This document shows positions 5,856 to 6,163 of a DNA stretch of 6,163 nt, piece by piece. Numbering within the stretch: the first letter of the stretch is position 1; every line of letters starts with the position of its first letter. The notes below the pieces were generated by a model. The model had not been told where the DNA came from, did no database searches, and saw only the letters and a list, made by a program, of their open reading frames with translations. Where the stretch lies: positions 1-6,163 of the forward strand of contig JBBDWJ010000117.1 of assembly GCA_040902925.1 (NCBI GenBank), given 5' to 3'. A program made the position numbers and the translations under genes. Origin of the DNA: JBBDWJ01 sp040902925. Its GTDB lineage: Bacteria; Acidobacteriota; Terriglobia; Bryobacterales; UBA6623.

Positions 5856-6163
5856 ATGCGAGCAAACGGAAGCTACCCACGGCATCGAACCCCGCGGTTG
5901 AATCGCCGCGACATTTTGAAACTTCCCTTGGCGTTGGGTGCCGCCGCCGCGCTTTCGCATCGGGTCGCGTCCGGCGCCGGCACGGACAAAGCCGAGATCG
6001 ACGAATATGCCGCCGGAAACATCAAGCTCGCCCGCCGGGTTCCCGATGATCTCTCCGATGACGACATGCTCTTCCTCAAGCAAGTCGGCCTGCGATGGGT
6101 TCGTGTGAATTTTGCACCGGAGCGCTCTTCGCTCGAGCAACTGCGCGGCACGCAGCAGCGCTT
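5856..6163 (+). CDS. Tat-signal mannonate dehydratase-like TIM-barrel protein (5' part only)
   Basis: The first 102 residues of a protein that runs off the window edge. The N-terminus carries a twin-arginine signal: LNRRDILKLPLALGAAAALS (15-34) has the RR-x-I-L-K core followed by a short hydrophobic stretch, which predicts export in folded form across the cytoplasmic membrane. The mature part starts with an acidic segment and then EYAAGNIKLARRVPDDLSDD (50-69), DDMLFLKQVGLRWVRVNF (69-86) and the beginning of a helix with ERSSLEQLRGTQQR. This resembles the first strand and helix of TIM-barrel proteins annotated as mannonate dehydratase (UxuA-like, hexuronate breakdown) or sugar epimerase/isomerase. 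Active-site metal ligands would lie beyond the edge. The start is fixed by the strong AGGAGG. The Tat signal is clear; the enzyme name is tentative. Confidence 0.72.
   Translation, partial: MRANGSYPRHRTPRLNRRDILKLPLALGAAAALSHRVASGAGTDKAEIDEYAAGNIKLARRVPDDLSDDDMLFLKQVGLRWVRVNFAPERSSLEQLRGTQQR

Noticed and set aside
1..6163. tRNA or rRNA genes, CRISPR arrays, insertion sequences or long direct repeats
   Set aside because: No cloverleaf-like or rRNA-like sequence, spaced repeat array, transposase motif or long repeat was seen on either strand.

Overview
The window is a GC-rich, densely coding stretch of bacterial chromosome with every recognisable gene on the plus strand. The Acidobacteriota (Solibacter/Bryobacter-like) are a reasonable guess at the source. 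The guess rests on base composition, on start codons lying directly behind -10-like hexamers with no Shine-Dalgarno, and on a Tat-signal sugar-dehydratase-like protein of a kind common in that phylum. It is an inference; no marker gene is present. There are no RNA genes, insertion sequences or CRISPR arrays.

Left part (about 1-3300): a two-gene polysaccharide unit. A class II glutamine-dependent asparagine synthetase-type amidotransferase (69-2081) overlaps by four bases (ATGA) a GT4-type glycosyltransferase (2078-3298). This pairing is typical of exopolysaccharide loci, including those linked to the exosortase/PEP-CTERM system, but no exosortase lies in the window. A perfect 7-bp inverted repeat encloses the start region of the glycosyltransferase and suggests translational coupling.

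Middle part (3346-4750): two overlapping genes for membrane proteins with bacterial pleckstrin-homology (bPH2, DUF304/YdbS-YdbT type) domains. The first has one hydrophobic N-terminal region, the second two membrane segments. Both end in a similar short amphipathic helix, which suggests that the products form a complex or share a partner.

Right part (4751-6163): a promoter-bearing gap, then a single-pass membrane protein of unknown function (4918-5700). Its extracytoplasmic part resembles the domain preceding the channel in some cyanobacterial MscS-like proteins, but it has no channel. A second promoter-bearing gap leads to the 5' end of a Tat-signal protein (5856 to the window edge) that looks like a mannonate dehydratase/TIM-barrel enzyme.

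No clearly new multi-gene system is evident. The best leads are the paired PH-domain proteins with matching C-terminal helices, the channel-less MscS-associated-like domain, and the apparent leaderless starts.
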